Below are positions 22,041 to 33,100 of a DNA stretch of 64,000 nucleotides, piece by piece; the first letter of the stretch is position 1, and each line of letters begins with the position of its first letter. The notes under the pieces are model-generated. The model searched no databases. It was not told the origin of the DNA and was given only the letters and a program-made list of their open reading frames with translations. Origin of the DNA: Gymnopilus junonius (taxonomy: Eukaryota; Basidiomycota; Agaricomycetes; Agaricales; Galerinaceae); contig JADNYJ010000002.1 of assembly GCA_015501075.1 (NCBI GenBank), forward strand, positions 1,054,001 to 1,118,000. The letters run 5' to 3'. The position numbers and the translations under genes are program-made.

Positions 22041-22816
22041 CGCCCTGCGCGACGGAAAAATCCGACCTCCCACACGTGACCTCGCGAACTACTCCTCCAC
22101 CTCTCCTCCACCTTGCATTTCGGGGGTGGCTGACCTCATGCCTCACATATTTTCCCTGGGCGAGTGCCTATAAACGTAGATAAAATAGTTATGTAGCCAT
22201 ATCGTAGTTTTTTGTAGGCCGGAACTTGGTTTATGTCCACATACTTGGCAGTTTTCAAGTTAGGAGCAATTATTGAACTCATTTTTTCGAAATTGTTTAG
22301 GGGTGATTGTGTCGTATCAAATAAAGGAAACTTATATAGCATTTCTGTATTTATTGTAAATTTATCGCGCTATGCCTCCTTTTAAGGTAAATATCTACTA
22401 TGTAAGAATATGGTGCAAGTAGATGTTATCCAGCACTGAAATTGTCCATCAGCTAGATCTCACAAAGGTGACTAAGAATAAAGTATCTTATATATGTCCA
22501 GTATCCCCTAGCTTGCGATATACATATAAAAGAGGTGTAGCACCCTGATGTTGATTTGGAATACAGTTAAGTACTTTGCGGTCATCCTTGCATATTTCTG
22601 CATGTTAAAAAGGGAAATTTTTTTGCAAGACTTTATTATACTTACTATCTACATACATTTAGGTTATGCATAATATACCCCAATAAATACGCCATACAGG
22701 ACTCAAACGAGTCAAAGGAACGACTACGGCGAACTTGGAGGAAAAACTATTTTTAGAGAGCCTTCCCTTTATGGCGGCGATCTGCACCTTCGGACTTTGC
22801 CGCCGCGTTTTGATCC

Positions 22817-22846
22817 CGCGTCGCGCGCCGCGCTTTTCGAATCCCA
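22817..22846 (-). repeat. GC-rich block, right copy of an inverted pair
   Basis: Reads GGATTCGAAAAGCGCGGCGC on the minus strand and pairs with the block at 22014-22040. No open frame for a transposase lies between them. Confidence 0.3.
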
Positions 22847-23042
22847 GATGGCCTCAACTCCTGGTTCATGCAAAAGTCAACTTGGACTAATTCATAGGTC
22901 ACTCTTAAACTGAAAAATCGTAGCCCCAACAATAGAATACACAAACAGGACCCGGAACGGGTATATACGAAATCATTACAATGGACATTAATACTCTATT
23001 CCCAAATATATTATATCTTGAAAATCCTGAAAGGTCGTCGAT

Positions 23043-23343
23043 TTAGTAGGCGCCAAATGTCCCTCTGGATTGAGCCGAAGATAGCCTCTTCGCGTTTTGT
23101 AGCGAAACGAGGGAAGGACTAGAACGTTTCTTTCGCTTAGAATTACTGCAGTAGATCTGCACCGAAGTCAACAATCCATACCTTGGTTTTCTATATGCTT
23201 GCCACACCAAGCCACCAAGGAGTGCTTCAAAGCTACCCCAGAGAAGGAGAGTCTGGCCAAAAATCGGGTGCTCAAAACTATAAGTTGTTGATCAATGGAA
23301 ACTGTGTGCATACCTTTCTGCGAGCGAGGACCAGATTGTACAT
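23043..23343 (-). CDS. Small single-span membrane protein, hypothetical (85 residues)
   Basis: Two exons, 23343-23314 and 23270-23043, join in phase across a 43 nt intron (GTATGC...TTTTGAG). The product begins MYNLVLARRKHPIFGQ, then has one hydrophobic span (TLLLWGSFEALLGGLVW), then a basic RKPR stop-transfer. The tail is Lys/Ser-rich (SNSKRKKRSSPSL) and ends in GAY. A TATA-like ATAAAAG lies about 95 nt upstream of the ATG. A second possible 36 nt intron (3n length, no effect on frame) lies after KPR. I do not recognise a family; the TM-plus-basic-tail form would suit a small mitochondrial or ER membrane protein. The model rests on splice logic alone. Confidence 0.42.
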
Positions 23344-23845
23344 GTTCTGATCAGTGATCAAATATGATGGTAGATAGTTCTCAAAAATGAGGAATGCGGA
23401 AGACGATTGAAGTGAAGGTGGAGGAGACAGCACAGGCTTTTATCCTCCCGGTGACTGAGCGGAATGAAGCCTGAACGTCCCGATGCCAGCCATTCCTTGA
23501 TAAATCTAGAGCACACTAGTTCAAGTGAAGGAACACAGAGGAACGCCTGGCTGATGCAATTCGTCGCATTGAAAGGGATTCCGTTACATGAACCTTAAAT
23601 CGGGGCTTCGAGAGCCTGTCGAGGACGCACCAGAATACACATGTATGCAATCGAGGCTTGATGTCACATCATTTAACATCGGAGTGATTTGTGATCCGGA
23701 AGTCAACTCATCCCCGAGCCGTTCTCATTACAGTTACCAGTACGTCATGGTCTGGGCCTTAGAGTGCCCGCGTGTTGCTTTCGCTGCTCGCAATAATTGT
23801 GCATTATGATATTTAAAAGATGGAATTATAGTCACTCATCGAAGT
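23344..23845. other. Interval between the small membrane-protein gene and the TBC gene
   Basis: About 500 bp, holding the putative promoter of the small gene (TATA-like ATAAAAG at 23436-23443, minus strand) and the 3' region of the TBC gene. No further gene is supported. Confidence 0.4.
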
Positions 23846-26075
23846 CTATAAGTCCGGAAGCTCGCGTTGTATCAAGCGCGTCCAGGTATTTTCCTTCCAC
23901 CAGTCTTCCATACTGTCGATGCGGTCCCATAAGGTTTCTTCGTCGACACCATAAATTTCATATCTTCCGCCCATTAAAGATTGGCCTTCGCGTTTCGCAA
24001 CCTCGATTGCAGCTTTGTTCTCGCCCCTGACCAGATGAATCAGCTTTCATTATAGGAGGTCTGCACAAAACGTCATACTTCAGCAGCTCTAAGAGTTCCC
24101 TTTTATCGGGAAAGAAAAGACGCGGTTCTAGAACTGCAAGAATACCCAATGATGCCCGGTAGAGAAACGAATCGCCTTCCAGTAGCAGCACATCCCAGAT
24201 GCGTGCACACGCTTCAAACGGTAGATGGTCCAAAAACAGAGGTACAACCCAGTCAGGCAAATATGCGCCAGGTGCAATTTGATGTTGCTTGAAGTTGAAA
24301 TAGACTGCGGCAAAGAATTAATTACACGTAAATAGGGAATACAAATCATAGACTTACTCTTTGGCATTCCGTCGGCCAGTAAAGTGTCAAAAATTCTTCG
24401 GAAAAAAATGAGTTTCCTCCCCCCTTGAAGAATATCTACAATCACCTGTAATAGGCTTCTACCTACGTGACATAGATCGTTTCAGCAAGAGAATCTGCCA
24501 AAGTAACTGATACCAACATCATCTTTAGAACGTTCGCCGCCGAAAAAGCTCCGCAAACAATGCCTCTCCAGGAGATTTCGCATGACAATGAAGCCTTGCT
24601 GATTGGGCATATTAATTGACAGCATGGCTGCAACCTTTGCAGCTCCAATGGCATATCCCAACCCTTCGTCACTACGAGAAACGACCCATGCACATAGCAT
24701 ATCCTTCAAATCAGCATACATAGGACCATTTTCCTTGTTGAAGATATGTATAGCAGGGAGCGTCGTTTCTATGTCCCGTTCGATCAAGTCCAGAGTATGC
24801 TGTGGAAAGACACCAGAAGATAAAGCGCGTTTAGCTCTCGACAAGCACGTGCGGTAATGATCTTTAAGAGAGACATCCAGGGCAAGTTGGTCATCAGAAA
24901 AATATTGCAGGATGATGAGTAAGATGCACAGTCGTCTATTAATTGAAGTCTACCTTTGCTTAAAGCTAGCTCGTTACCCACCGCCTTTTCCCATAGAACA
25001 GAACGCAGCTTTGTTGGGATGCCACGCCACCAAAGCTTTCGAAGCTCAGGTTGCCGGTGCACTATCCGCCAGTCTGGAAGTATCTCCTTCTCCCAGATGT
25101 GAAAACTGTCTTCGATGGCCTTTTCCCTGGCTAATCGACGTTCTTGGAATGCCTTTCGTCGCTTCTCCGCTGGAAGATTCTCGCGAAATTAGACATTGAG
25201 CTATTCGATAACAAGAAAGCATTACCTAGAGTGCGACTCTGCCTCATCATTTGCTGCCAGTCGGCCATGTGCTTTTCATCTTCTTGTTTCGGCTTTGGAG
25301 GAAGGAACGCAGGCCTCGTCTTGCTTCTTACCTTTTCAAAAGCACTTGGACCGTTGGAACGATGTGGTCGATTAGTGCGAGGTTTTTCAGTGAGAAGTAA
25401 ACTTGGTGCAGGGGCATTATCAGTAGTAGCAGACATAGGTGGAAGCTCGAAGGAGGTTGTTGCCTGTGAAGATGATCCAGAAGTAGAGTTAGGAGGGGAT
25501 GGAAGAGAATCATCGGATCTGCGATAGGGGTCAGGAAGAGGTGCGCTTTTGGGCGTTGCTAATGATGTTGTGTATGTTTCCGGAGAGGTTTCGTGCTGTT
25601 GATGTGTAGACGGTAAAGGTGACGCTTGGCTGTTGCCTTCAAGGAAAGCCTTGGATGTACCAGCAGATGATAAATCAGAAGGAGCGTTAGGAGATAATAT
25701 TTCGTCGGTATGAACTATTCGTTGTGGTGGATGCTCGTCGTCAGGCGTCGATAGGGATATTTGGGTAAACTGCAAAGAGATGGACGAATTCAGAGAGTCT
25801 GGAAAGTCAGATTGGGCCTTTCCGGAGTCATGGAATGCACGAGGGCCGATATCAAGGGTAGATACCGAGGCATTATGGTCGGCAAAGGACACATTGCTAG
25901 ATGTCTCTCCTTCCGCCCAACTTTCGGGTTCCAACGCCATCTTTTTAGCCATCTCTTCGCGTATAGCATCTGGTGAGAAGACATAGGGTAAACTTTCAAT
26001 TTCCTTAGTGTCAAATGCGTCGTCGTCGTCGTCGAATTTTGGGAGGTCCAGAGGAGTGGGGGTGTGAGATACCAT
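23846..26075 (-). CDS. TBC-domain (Rab-GAP-like) protein lacking canonical catalytic fingers
   Basis: Seven exons (26075-25226, 25169-24954, 24861-24518, 24462-24446, 24395-24358, 24304-24079, 24026-23846) join in perfect phase to 623 residues. The first 280 residues are acidic and Ser/Pro-rich, presumably disordered. A charged helix (AEKRRKAFQERRLAREKAIE) precedes the TBC domain. TBC landmarks are WWRGIPTKLRSVLWEKAVGNEL, DLKDMLCAWVVSRSDEGLGY, YYRIFDTLLADGMPK and YLPDWVVPLFLDHLPFE, followed by ARIWDVLLLEGDSFL. The plan resembles the TBC1D12/14 class. At the Arg-finger position (IxxDxxR) the sequence is IERDIET, and at the Gln-finger position (YxQ) it is YAI, so both catalytic residues are absent. 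It may therefore bind Rab GTPases without accelerating hydrolysis. The fourth exon is 17 nt (VEAYYR). A 91 bp region separates it from divergent GCP4. Confidence 0.85.
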
Positions 26076-26166
26076 GAAAGTGAAGCACAGCGGTTGTAAT
26101 TACGCCGCTTCAGCATAATTCGGTTGTGACATGCCGAGTGACAGTACTTGGCTTTCCCTTTTGATC
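26076..26166. promoter_or_regulatory. Very short bidirectional promoter (TBC protein / GCP4)
   Basis: Only 91 bp separate the two divergent start codons, so the promoters must overlap. Confidence 0.45.
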
Positions 26167-28436
26167 ATGATCGCTGAGGTCCTCCTCGTCCTTGCTGGTC
26201 ATTCATCGTCTTTATTTCCTTCCGACTATTCTTTAAATACCGCCATTATACCCCTTTTACATCCAGGAGAACAACAGACCCTAGAGGCTCTAGGTCTAAT
26301 TGCCTTCCGTTACCGTAAAATCAAAACTGCATGCATCAATCTGTCCCGCTCACCGTCACGTTATATTTGTGCTTTCTGCGCGACGTTGAGTCATATATTA
26401 CAAGAAGATTACGAATCTTTGGTTATAGAAACAGAAGCTAAGGTTTTAAAACGCGATTCTGACCTGGTAGCAAGCGGTGCATTTGTCGCACTATCTTCGA
26501 TACGTGCCATTTTCTCAGAATGGGATGCACCTTTAGCAGCCCTTGCCATGCTCGTCGCCGAAATCGAATCAAAAAAAGAATGGAAACCAGGACCACTGAT
26601 TGATCTACTCGTCGCACGTTCCAAGACTGGTGTTCATCGAATCGCTGATGTCACATCGAGGATATCTGTGGCCGTTCAACGCGTCTGGCGGACACAATTG
26701 ACAGCCTTTTTGGTACATGGATCTCTTTCGGACATAGATCCTCTTGCAGGGGAAGATTTATCTCTTATTAATGGATCCATGCCTTCGTGTGTGTCTTCGC
26801 AGTCTTCCGAATCAATCGCATACATAGGTCGCGCGATCGCCACAGTTAAGGCCGTGAAATGGCAAAAGCAACTGCCAAAGGATCTTGCAATAAAGCACAC
26901 CTCTATGCTTGAGAATGTCATTCCGGAAGACCAGCATGCTTTTGACCTCGTTATCGCCCAAATAAGAACCAATGTGGGAGAATGGCTTTGGCTAAACGTC
27001 CTCACGAAGAAGGATGTTGACGAAGCAGTCGATTCACTGTGAGCATACCGTGTCACCACCTGTTTCCTATTCACTCTAACCCTCACAGAGCCAACTATTT
27101 TCTCATCCGTAACGGTGAATTTAGTTTATCACTTATACGGGAAATTGAACGCCTCAAAGTCTCGCGTTTGACAGCGAAGTCAGGAGCGGGCTCCATGATT
27201 CGCGAGCAAGACCTGAATCTCGCAATTCTTCGTGCTTCATTAGGAACCACAGCACAACACGACCCATATCTGACTCGGTTGCGGTTTATTCTTCCTACCG
27301 GCCCCCTGCGGCCTCTTCTTCCCTCACTGACGAGTGACGCACCACAGTCATTGTCTGCTTCGACCAATCAATCTGGTGCTTCGTTATTCGATATTTATCT
27401 CCTTGGGACCACGTTATCGCTGTCGTACAACTTAACATGGCCGCTTGATCTGTTCCTCGATCGCTCGGATGTTGCAGTTTACTCGACATTATTTTCTTTT
27501 TTATCTGCCCTGCGGAAGACTCATACAAGAGTGCACACATGCTGGAGTTCATTATCGAATTCTCAGCGCGCTCGTCGCCGTTGGACCGGGTTTGGTGAAG
27601 GGGGGACGGCTGAGGATTACGAGGCCAGGGTACAAATGCTAAGGTGTGGATGGGGCGTCGTCAGGGACATGAGCTGGTTTTTGGATACACTTCTGGGATA
27701 TGTCATGATGGATGTGATTGATGTCGAGTACAGGAAGTTGAAGGACCTGCTTGACAAGCAAAGACAAGGTCTAGAAAATGCCAAATTGACAGTTGAACAC
27801 ACTGTCGCTCAAGGACTTGTTACTTCCCACTTGGATTTCACAACGCTGCGGACTATTCACACAACTTATTTGGGCCGCTTACTCGACGGGTGTTTATTGA
27901 CTAATCCTAATCTTGCTGCCGTCCTGCGACAAATTTTAGACGTATGCGAGAGATTCACTGCTCTGGTCGAACGATGGGGAGGAGACATCCTTCCTGCACT
28001 CCTGTTTGAAGGTAGCTTGAGAACTGAAACCGACGAGAAAGTGGGTGGACTAGTTCAAGAACGATGGTCGATTGTTGCTGAAATTGACGAGGTTTGGTAA
28101 TCTATTTAACCTTCTTCAAGCTTTCTGACACGGCCAACACAGACACTACGCAGTCAGCTGGAATCATTTTATGAGAATCTGACTACGTCGATGTCTCAAC
28201 AACCTTTCTCAACGACAGTCGATGCCTCCAAGTCGGGCATTATAGGTGTGAGCATGATGAACCAGACGACGCATAATATATCTAGGACGAAGATTATTGA
28301 CGGAGAATCAAGTCAAAGCTGGCGACATGTAGAGAGGTTGTTGTTGCGGCTTGACTTCAATGGCGGGTTATCTAAACCTCGCACGGGTAGAAAGAAAAAG
28401 GATACGGACATACTTGCTGAAGGAGGATTGGCATAA
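26167..28436 (+). CDS. GCP4: Gamma-tubulin complex component 4 (GCP4, Spc97/Spc98 family)
   Basis: Three exons (26167-27038, 27089-28091, 28143-28436) encode 722 residues. The start MIAEVLLVLAGHSSSLFP aligns with the start of human GCP4 and is preferred over an in-frame ATG 12 codons upstream. Other landmarks are LLHPGEQQTLEALG, LTAFLVHGSLSD (GRIP1), ANYFLIRNGEFSLSLIREIE and LSLSYNLTWPLDLFL. The C-terminal LLLRLDFNGGLS corresponds to the LLLRLDYNKYYT of the human protein. GCP4 is a structural subunit of the gamma-tubulin ring complex that nucleates microtubules at spindle pole bodies and cytoplasmic sites. The short length for the family (human 667) is typical of GCP4 rather than GCP2, 3, 5 or 6. 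Confidence 0.92.
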
Positions 28437-28751
28437 TTGTAGCTACGTAAATGACCCCTATCCGATTCTGGGAATTTTTCTGAGTGATTGAACTCGGCCG
28501 GTCCTGTCTTTTCCGTGTGCGCTCTGACCCCGGAGTACATACATATGAATGTATTTTGCAAGGCAATAATCCGACAGTCAGCACTTGGGTTGTGCAGGGT
28601 CAAGGTTTGTGGAGTTGAACGCAAAGATTGGTGCAATCGATGACAGGCCGAATTGCAGAATATTCATCCAGTCCCGATGACCTCTGTGCCAAACACAAAA
28701 CGCCGGCTTGACCAACAACTCAGCTTTTTCTCTTCTTCAAGTACATCCACC
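28437..28751. other. Intergenic region upstream of the pyrophosphatase gene
   Basis: The 315 bp hold the 3' region of GCP4 and the promoter of IPP1. A pyrimidine-rich stretch (TTTTTCTCTTCTTC) lies just before the start codon, as is common for highly expressed fungal genes. Confidence 0.4.
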
Positions 28752-29950
28752 ATGTCTTCCCGTAAGTTCCCTTTCCCCTAATCTCGCAGTGCTCACCGTC
28801 GTTCTCCAGAGTACACTCCTCGTCTCGTCGGTGCCCCCAACACCCTTGGTCAGTGTACTCCTTTTTTATCTCGACAGATCAGTGCGATCTCATGCAATCA
28901 ATAGAACATCGCGTCTTCATCGAGCAGAATAGCTCCATTGTATCGCCATTCCATGACATCCCTCTTTTTGCTGATCAGAGCCAGGGCATCTTCAACATGG
29001 TCGTTGAAGTTCCTCGATGGACCAACGCGAAGATGGAGATCTCCAAAGAGGAGCCTTTCAACCCTATCAAGCAGGATATCAAGCGAGGCAAGTTGCGCTA
29101 TGTCAGGAACTGCTTCCCTCATCACGGCTACATCTGGAACTATGGTGCCTTCCCTCAGGTCTGTCTTCATGCCTTCGTCTAGATAACAGTCTAATAGCGT
29201 TACCATAGACCTGGGAGGACCCCACTCAGTTGCACGCCGAGACCAAGGCCAAGGGTGATAATGATCCCCTAGATGTCTGCGAAATTGGCGAGCAGGTCGG
29301 ATATGTCGGTCAAGTCAAGCAGGTCAAGGTCCTTGGTATCATGGCTCTTCTCGACGAAGGCGAGACCGATTGGAAGGTCATCGTCGTCGATGTCCAGGAC
29401 CCCTTGGCTTCCAAGCTCAACGATATTGAGGATGTCGAGAGGCACCTTCCAGGTCTCATCCGTGCCACTAACGAATGGTTCCGGTATGTCTTCGTGCTTT
29501 TTCTCTTTCCCCCCCCCATTCTGACCATTTTTACATAGGATCTACAAGATCCCTGATGGTAAGCCTGAGAATACCTTTGCCTTCTCCGGAGAGGCCAAGA
29601 ACAAGAAGTACGCCATGGAAATTATCCATGAATGCCATGAATCATGGCGTCGTTTGATCACTGGGGAAAGTCCAGCCAAGACCGCCTCGTATGATCTGTC
29701 TATGTACGTCCATCAGATGGATCTTTGCAGCCAGTTCTCATTTCAAGAAAAATAGTCGCAACATTACCATCCAGAACTCCCCCGGCTTTGTCAGAAGGGA
29801 TGACCCAACCTACACCAACATCCCTCCCGCATCCAGGCAACCCCCTGCACCTATCGACCCTTCCGGTAAAGTTGTTTCTATGAAATAATTTATGTTGCTA
29901 ATGATTTCGCAGTGTCGAAATGGTTCTATATCTCCTCTGCCCAGGTTTGA
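28752..29950 (+). CDS. IPP1: Soluble inorganic pyrophosphatase (family I)
   Basis: Seven exons (28752-28761, 28810-28848, 28905-29158, 29209-29483, 29539-29688, 29756-29865, 29913-29950) give 291 residues; exon 1 codes for only 10 nt. Family I hallmarks are complete: [42 protein letters not shown], the metal-binding signature [29 protein letters not shown], and the C-terminal [11 protein letters not shown]. The enzyme hydrolyses pyrophosphate with Mg2+ in the cytosol and drives biosynthetic reactions to completion. The length and the conserved ends match yeast Ipp1. It is convergent with Pom152, with 154 bp between the stop codons. Confidence 0.95.
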
Positions 29951-30104
29951 GCTCAGTTGTGCAAGGAGGAAAATGCACGATAGATCGTTTACCATCACAT
30001 AATTGAAAGTTAAAATATTTGAAACTGAATTGACCCCATTTGATTTTAAGGATATGTTACAAAAAGCATCAACCAACTCGATAAGTACGGCGCTTATTCA
30101 ATAT

Positions 30105-33100
30105 CTATATTTGTTTTTCTCCAGATAAATCTGGCTGTGCTGGAGGATAGCGACAATAGCGATCTGATATAGATGTTACAGTCCACGTCCTGTTGAAAGC
30201 AGCTTTGAGACACTGAAAACTTTAATTGACTAGCTGACTTACCTTCTAACGCAGAGAATATGGAATACTCCTTTGTATGCACCCGAGAAACCGTGTGCGT
30301 TTCAAGGACTTTGCCAGTGCTCCCTTTCTTCGGAGCGAGCTCAGATCGCTGATAAGTGAAAGTAAAAGGGGGCTCTCCAATTAGTGTAAAAGTAATTTCA
30401 GCTTGGTCACCTGGGAAAGGGTCAGTTAAACTGTGTCATCGATACTACATAGGATGGCAACGATACCTTCGTGGATATCTTGGAAAATTTTCCTTCCATG
30501 CCCGACTTGGGCCGAAGGAAGATCGTGAACTCTGAACCGAAGGTCCGCAACTGCAGCCTTGCACATCTTCTGTTGATGGGCAATGGTGCTAACAATAAAT
30601 TCTCCAGACTGGTGCTGGACAATCGAAAAAGGAGACATTTTTGCTTCTTGCGTGTATGACTTGCCATTGATTTTATACCTGACATAAGGCAACAGCAGAT
30701 GAGCTGGAATCTGTACATACTTGAACTTAATGCTCACCCAATAGTCCAGGGAGGTATGCCTTCCAGTTGGAACTGCGTAACATCACCAACACAAATGTCT
30801 TCCCGTCGTTCGAATGGTATGATAGCGGCAGTTTCTGCGACATCTACCCAAATGGAACGGAAAAGGGGATCTAGAGCAGCTTGCTCGCAATTGGAAGCAT
30901 CTGTCACTTTTTCGATACTAATTAAATGGGGTCCAGTGGAGGTGAAAGAATAGGACGGAATGTCCAGCCTCCAAGTATTGGAAGGTATTTGAATTGTTTT
31001 CGCAACCACATGGCTGGCAGCGATGTTTTTCATGGACAGTTCAAGAATGAAAGGAGGTGTTCCTTCTAGAACGACCATCCCATCATTCGAAGAGGGATCC
31101 AGGTGTGCCAAGGGGTCATTAAAACAGTAATTCAGTCGGTTTCGATTCCTGAAACGTGCTGTTGGACGGATGAAAACTTGCTGCTCGAAAAGGAGCCTCT
31201 CTGATCGAGGAATCGCTCTATCCTTGGATTTGGACAAAGGATAAGCCGCGTCCCCAATCTGCTTAACTTCGTAATACATCCTGCCAGGTGTGGAAGTCTG
31301 CAGCTGGAAGCGAGAATGTGGTTGTATGCTGTTGAACACTGGTTGGCCCATGATCTTTGTCCCGCCTATTTCGTTATTTTGTGCGATGTTGTACATGATC
31401 TGGAAAGGGGGACGGCCTAAGCAATCACAATAAGTATCCGCATTTCGTGATAGAGCTGTAGACGAACCTGTAATTCAAGATCGACATGGTCATTCACACC
31501 TTCACATATAGGCCGAAGGATGTGAGATCCATTGGAAGTTTCGAAAGTAGCAGGAGTTGAAAGAGACAGCCTGGCCAATGGTCTAGGGATCCAATCAACC
31601 GTAAAAGTGGAGGCGCCAGGTGTGACAATCCCTGGGCATTGCGAGTCACCAACCTACAATGAGAACAAGATCAGAACACTATGTAAACGAGATTCAAACC
31701 ATCCTTACTTCCAACAGTTCATATGTACCCTTTTCTGTTACTTGAAGATTGCTATTTTGGTCATGTACAGTAGTCGTCAAAATGGCACCTGATGCCCTCT
31801 TGTACTTGATGCGCCATGGCTTTCGATGCAGAAAAGGATTCAGAACGACGCTCTACGGAGGCAAGAAAACCGCCTTACACCATCCCCTGTAAGTCGAAGA
31901 GGCAAGCTCGTCCTTTCATTTTCCGTAACAGTAGTACGTCGTTCTTCGGGTTTGCCGTAAAATCGAACAGTGGGCTACGAATATTTAAGAGCAAACAACG
32001 ATAGATACAATACAAAGTACTCACCACAGTTCGCTTCACTTTTACCTCAACCCCCGGAACTGATACTGGTCGTTTGCATTTAGATGCGTCCTCTACACTC
32101 AATAAGTCGACTTCGAAGGAGCCGCTTGCAGTCCGTAATTCTTCAGGTATCGGCACCGTTATAGTCCATTTTGGGTCTGTGATATTAGAAAATAGAATGG
32201 TTTGGGTGCTATTCGGGCCAATGGTCTGGATTTCTAAACTCCATGGTGGTGTTCCCTTCAGAACCATCGTCAGGAGAAGCTGAAGCGCACAGTGATAAGA
32301 CTTACCCTCAACGCAACAAGTAACTGGACACTTTCGCCGGAACATGTACTCATCATTTTCTTGCCCCTACTTGCGCCATGAGGATCCAGGAAGTCTGCCG
32401 ATGCGACCGGATGTATAACCTTTTCGATTGGCCGCTCATCTAATTCCCTTTTTCTATAATTCGCATCGCTGACATGTGTGAAAGTAAAGGTGTAGTGGCC
32501 ACTACTCTCAGGCCGAAGGCTCAATTCGCCACGAAAAGAGTTAAAAGTCTTCGAGATTTCACGGGCAGGGTCTTTGTCGCGCTGCATCCGGTAGTAGACC
32601 TGGAATGGAGGCGTTCCATGAAGGACAATCGAAGTAGAAATGCCAGTGTCTCCAGAGCTATGTGGCGAATGAAAAACCTTGCGCCAAAATACTAAAGGCT
32701 ACGTACCATTCATGAATGCTCTCTGATTCAAATTTTGCCGTCGGATAAGGCTTTTCAACAACCCTGCAAGTCTCAGGTGCAAGAACGGTACCAGTACAAT
32801 ACTGGAATATTTCAGGTCAAGGAGAGTAGCTTGAAGAGAATAGACTGCAACCCACTTTACCCCTGACTCCGACGAGTGTATAGTCACCCTGGGAAGTGGC
32901 AAGAAATTCTACCTCTTTTTGATTTGCTTGGATCGTGAGCATCTTTTGCCACCCTTTACTACGTTTGTTCCCCTCGATATCATTTCCTTGGGGTCGATGA
33001 ACGAGGGTTACATCCCACGGCGCGTCGAGGGTATCAGTACGTACGGTTTTGATAGTAATGCTGGTCTCACTGTTCTTCAACAGTGACAAAGGGGAATCGA

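Larger units (their letters stand above)
21723..23042. other. AT-rich gene-poor interval with two inverted GC-rich blocks
   Basis: About 1.3 kb, much more AT-rich than its surroundings, with no coding sequence I can support. Two GC-rich CpG-dense patches interrupt it, at about 22012-22075 and 22781-22852; they are related in inverted orientation (see the repeat entries). Confidence 0.45.

Noticed and set aside
22753..22944. 63-codon minus-strand frame in the GC-rich block
   Set aside because: The composition is driven by CpG-rich repeats and it has no splice partners or family features.
24360..24445. Frame reading VIVDILQGGRKLIFFRRIF as coding in the TBC gene
   Set aside because: It is intron sequence read through; the 17-nt exon joined to 24395 gives the conserved VEAYYRIFDTLL instead.
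26131..26166. GCP4 start at ATG 26131
   Set aside because: ATG 26167 matches the conserved family start (M-I-x-E-x-L-L); the extra 12 codons lie in the very short shared promoter.
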